7,921 bases of DNA from an uncultured Erysipelotrichales bacterium (GTDB taxonomy: Bacteria; Bacillota_I; Bacilli_A; Erysipelotrichales; Coprobacillaceae). Shown one piece after another: positions 7,272 through 7,921 of this stretch. The notes beneath the pieces were generated by a model. It had not been told where the DNA came from and searched no databases. It saw only the letters and a list, made by a program, of their open reading frames with translations. Position numbers and translations under genes: made by a program. The number at the start of each line of letters is the position of its first letter. Within the stretch, counting starts at the first letter, position 1. The stretch covers positions 8,678 through 16,598 of the forward strand of contig CAJUJC010000041.1 of assembly GCA_910586805.1 (NCBI GenBank), given 5' to 3'.

Positions 7272-7330
7272 ACTGTCATTTCTTAAAAGAATACGACGTT
7301 TTTATATATTTTTGTTATAAAGATAAATGT

Positions 7331-7350
7331 TAATGCTTAAAAAGTCATTA
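7331..7350 (-). repeat. Small imperfect hairpin in the panT leader
   Basis: The + strand sequence TAATGCTTAAAAAGTCATTA forms arms TAATG/CATTA and CTT/AAG around a 3-nt loop, with one bulged base. It lies in the predicted leader of the panT transcript, about 70 nt before the start codon. It has no T-tract and is too AT-rich to be a strong structure. It could be an operator or chance. Confidence 0.35.
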
Positions 7351-7375
7351 CAAATTTTACCTTTCTAACGAAATC

Positions 7376-7404
7376 ATTATACATGAGTTTATGAAAGAAT
7401 ACAA
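7376..7404 (-). promoter_or_regulatory. Predicted promoter of the panT-coaBC-coaX operon
   Basis: On the - strand, TTGTAT (-35, 7404-7399) and TATAAT (-10, 7381-7376) are separated by exactly 17 nt. This is a good match to a housekeeping sigma promoter. Transcription would start near 7369, giving a leader of about 108 nt before panT. The -10 hexamer is perfect and the -35 has two mismatches to TTGACA. Confidence 0.72.
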
Positions 7405-7416
7405 ACTTTTTATAAA

Positions 7417-7431
7417 TAGTAATGATTATTA
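7417..7431. promoter_or_regulatory. Candidate Fur/PerR-family operator (7-1-7 palindrome)
   Basis: TAGTAATGATTATTA has arms of 7 nt around one central base, complementary at 6 of 7 positions. It matches 11 of 14 fixed positions of the Bacillus PerR consensus TTATAATnATTATAA and has the full TAATnATTA core shared with Fur boxes. It lies 12 nt from the panT -35 and 13 nt from the rubrerythrin -35. A peroxide regulator next to a rubrerythrin is biologically sensible, but AT-rich DNA yields such matches by chance. Confidence 0.5.
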
Positions 7432-7444
7432 TTATATATAAGAC

Positions 7445-7472
7445 TTGATTTTATCAAAAATTGGTGTATAAT
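7445..7472 (+). promoter_or_regulatory. Predicted promoter of the rubrerythrin gene
   Basis: TTGATT (-35, 7445-7450) and a perfect TATAAT (-10, 7467-7472) are separated by 16 nt. The start point would be near 7479, giving a short leader of about 25 nt that contains AGGAGG (7488-7493), 10 nt before the ATG. The strong signals suggest high expression. Confidence 0.78.
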
Positions 7473-7503
7473 AAAGTCATAAATTAAAGGAGGAAAATAT
7501 ATT

Positions 7504-7921
7504 ATGGCAAAATGGGTTTGTAGTGTATGTGGATATGTACATGAAGGTGATAGTGCACCTGAACAATGTCCAGTATGTAAAGTACCAGCTGAAAAATTTA
7601 CAAAACAAGAAGGAGAAATGGTTTGGGCTGCTGAACATGTTATTGGTGTAGCAAAAGGTGCTCCTGAAGATATTATTAAAGATTTAAGAGCTAATTTCGA
7701 AGGTGAATGTAGTGAAGTAGGTATGTATTTAGCAATGGCTAGAGTTGCACATAGAGAAGGATATCCTGAAGTTGGTTTATATTATGAAAAAGCTGCTTGG
7801 GAAGAAGCAGAACATGCTGCTAAATTTGCTGAATTATTAGGAGAAGTTGTTACTGATTCTACTATGAAAAATCTTCAATTACGTGTAGATGCTGAAAATG
7901 GAGCAACTGCTGGTAAAGTTG
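7504..7921 (+). CDS. Reverse rubrerythrin (N-terminal rubredoxin domain), 3' end outside window
   Basis: Reverse rubrerythrins reduce hydrogen peroxide (and oxygen) with electrons from NAD(P)H through partner proteins, protecting anaerobes. The frame is open from ATG 7504 to the window end, giving 139 residues of a protein usually near 180 aa. An N-terminal rubredoxin-like domain has Cys6, Cys9, Cys22 and Cys25 in two CxxC pairs (CSVC, CPVC) for one iron. The ferritin-like diiron domain follows, with the helix EGECSEVGMYLAM (66-78), the ExxH motif Glu101/His104 in EEAEHAAKFAELLGEV, and the next helix beginning RVDAENGATAGK, with Glu131 a likely ligand. The rubredoxin-first order separates it from classical rubrerythrin, where that domain is C-terminal. 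The ATG has a strong AGGAGG site. The gene is divergent from panT and has its own promoter. Confidence 0.94.
   Translation, partial: MAKWVCSVCGYVHEGDSAPEQCPVCKVPAEKFTKQEGEMVWAAEHVIGVAKGAPEDIIKDLRANFEGECSEVGMYLAMARVAHREGYPEVGLYYEKAAWEEAEHAAKFAELLGEVVTDSTMKNLQLRVDAENGATAGKV

Noticed and set aside
7262..7279. Longer panT start giving MTVEEK at the N-terminus
   Set aside because: There is no ribosome binding site before 7279, and the first added codons overlap the strong GGAGG that serves ATG 7261.
7041..7286. + strand frame opposite panT
   Set aside because: It is the antisense shadow of the start of panT; it has no promoter or ribosome binding site.
7432..7441. TTATATATAA palindrome next to the rubrerythrin promoter
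   Set aside because: It is a simple alternating AT run expected by chance in such AT-rich DNA; it was not called as a separate operator.
1..7921. CRISPR arrays, insertion sequences, phage genes, tRNA/rRNA or defence systems
   Set aside because: No regularly spaced repeats, transposase or integrase motifs, RNA genes or defence domains were seen; all coding space is filled by ordinary metabolic and transport genes.

Overview
The window is AT-rich, with A/T-rich codon choice and strong GGAGG-type ribosome binding sites. It reads as chromosomal DNA of a low-GC Gram-positive gut-type anaerobe. The gene set fits Erysipelotrichia/Coprobacillaceae or Clostridia: FeoB with its small Cys-rich partner, a type III pantothenate kinase, an ECF vitamin transporter subunit and a reverse-order rubrerythrin. 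The exact lineage is inference. There is no sign of phage, insertion sequence, CRISPR, rRNA or tRNA.

Left block (1-4693, + strand). Five genes lie head to tail with almost no space between them. They are the membrane domain of ferrous iron transporter FeoB (5' end outside the window), a 48-aa FeoB-associated Cys-rich membrane peptide, a stand-alone LUD-domain (LutC/YkgG-like) protein, the 4-alpha-glucanotransferase MalQ, and a patatin-like phospholipase with a long unassigned C-terminal half. Junctions are overlaps of 4 and 20 nt, then gaps of 11 and 4 nt, so this looks like one transcript that mixes iron import, a possible redox or metabolic factor, glycogen/maltodextrin metabolism and lipid hydrolysis. 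A hairpin terminator closes it.

Middle block (4692-7261, - strand). panT-coaBC-coaX forms a compact operon for pantothenate import (ECF S component) and the first three steps of CoA synthesis: CoaX phosphorylates pantothenate, and CoaBC adds cysteine and decarboxylates. It converges on the left block and shares the same bidirectional terminator. Its promoter lies about 115 bp upstream of panT, leaving a leader of about 108 nt.

Right block (7262-7921). A 242-bp divergent intergenic region holds a promoter for each direction. Midway between the two -35 boxes is a 7-1-7 palindrome that resembles a Fur/PerR box. To its right begins a reverse rubrerythrin (peroxide detoxification), cut off by the window end. 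Nothing here is clearly a new system. The best leads are the Fur-family-like box between a peroxidase and a CoA operon, the short active-site loop in MalQ, the orphan Cys-rich LUD protein in an iron-uptake operon, and the uncharacterised C-terminal half of the patatin protein.
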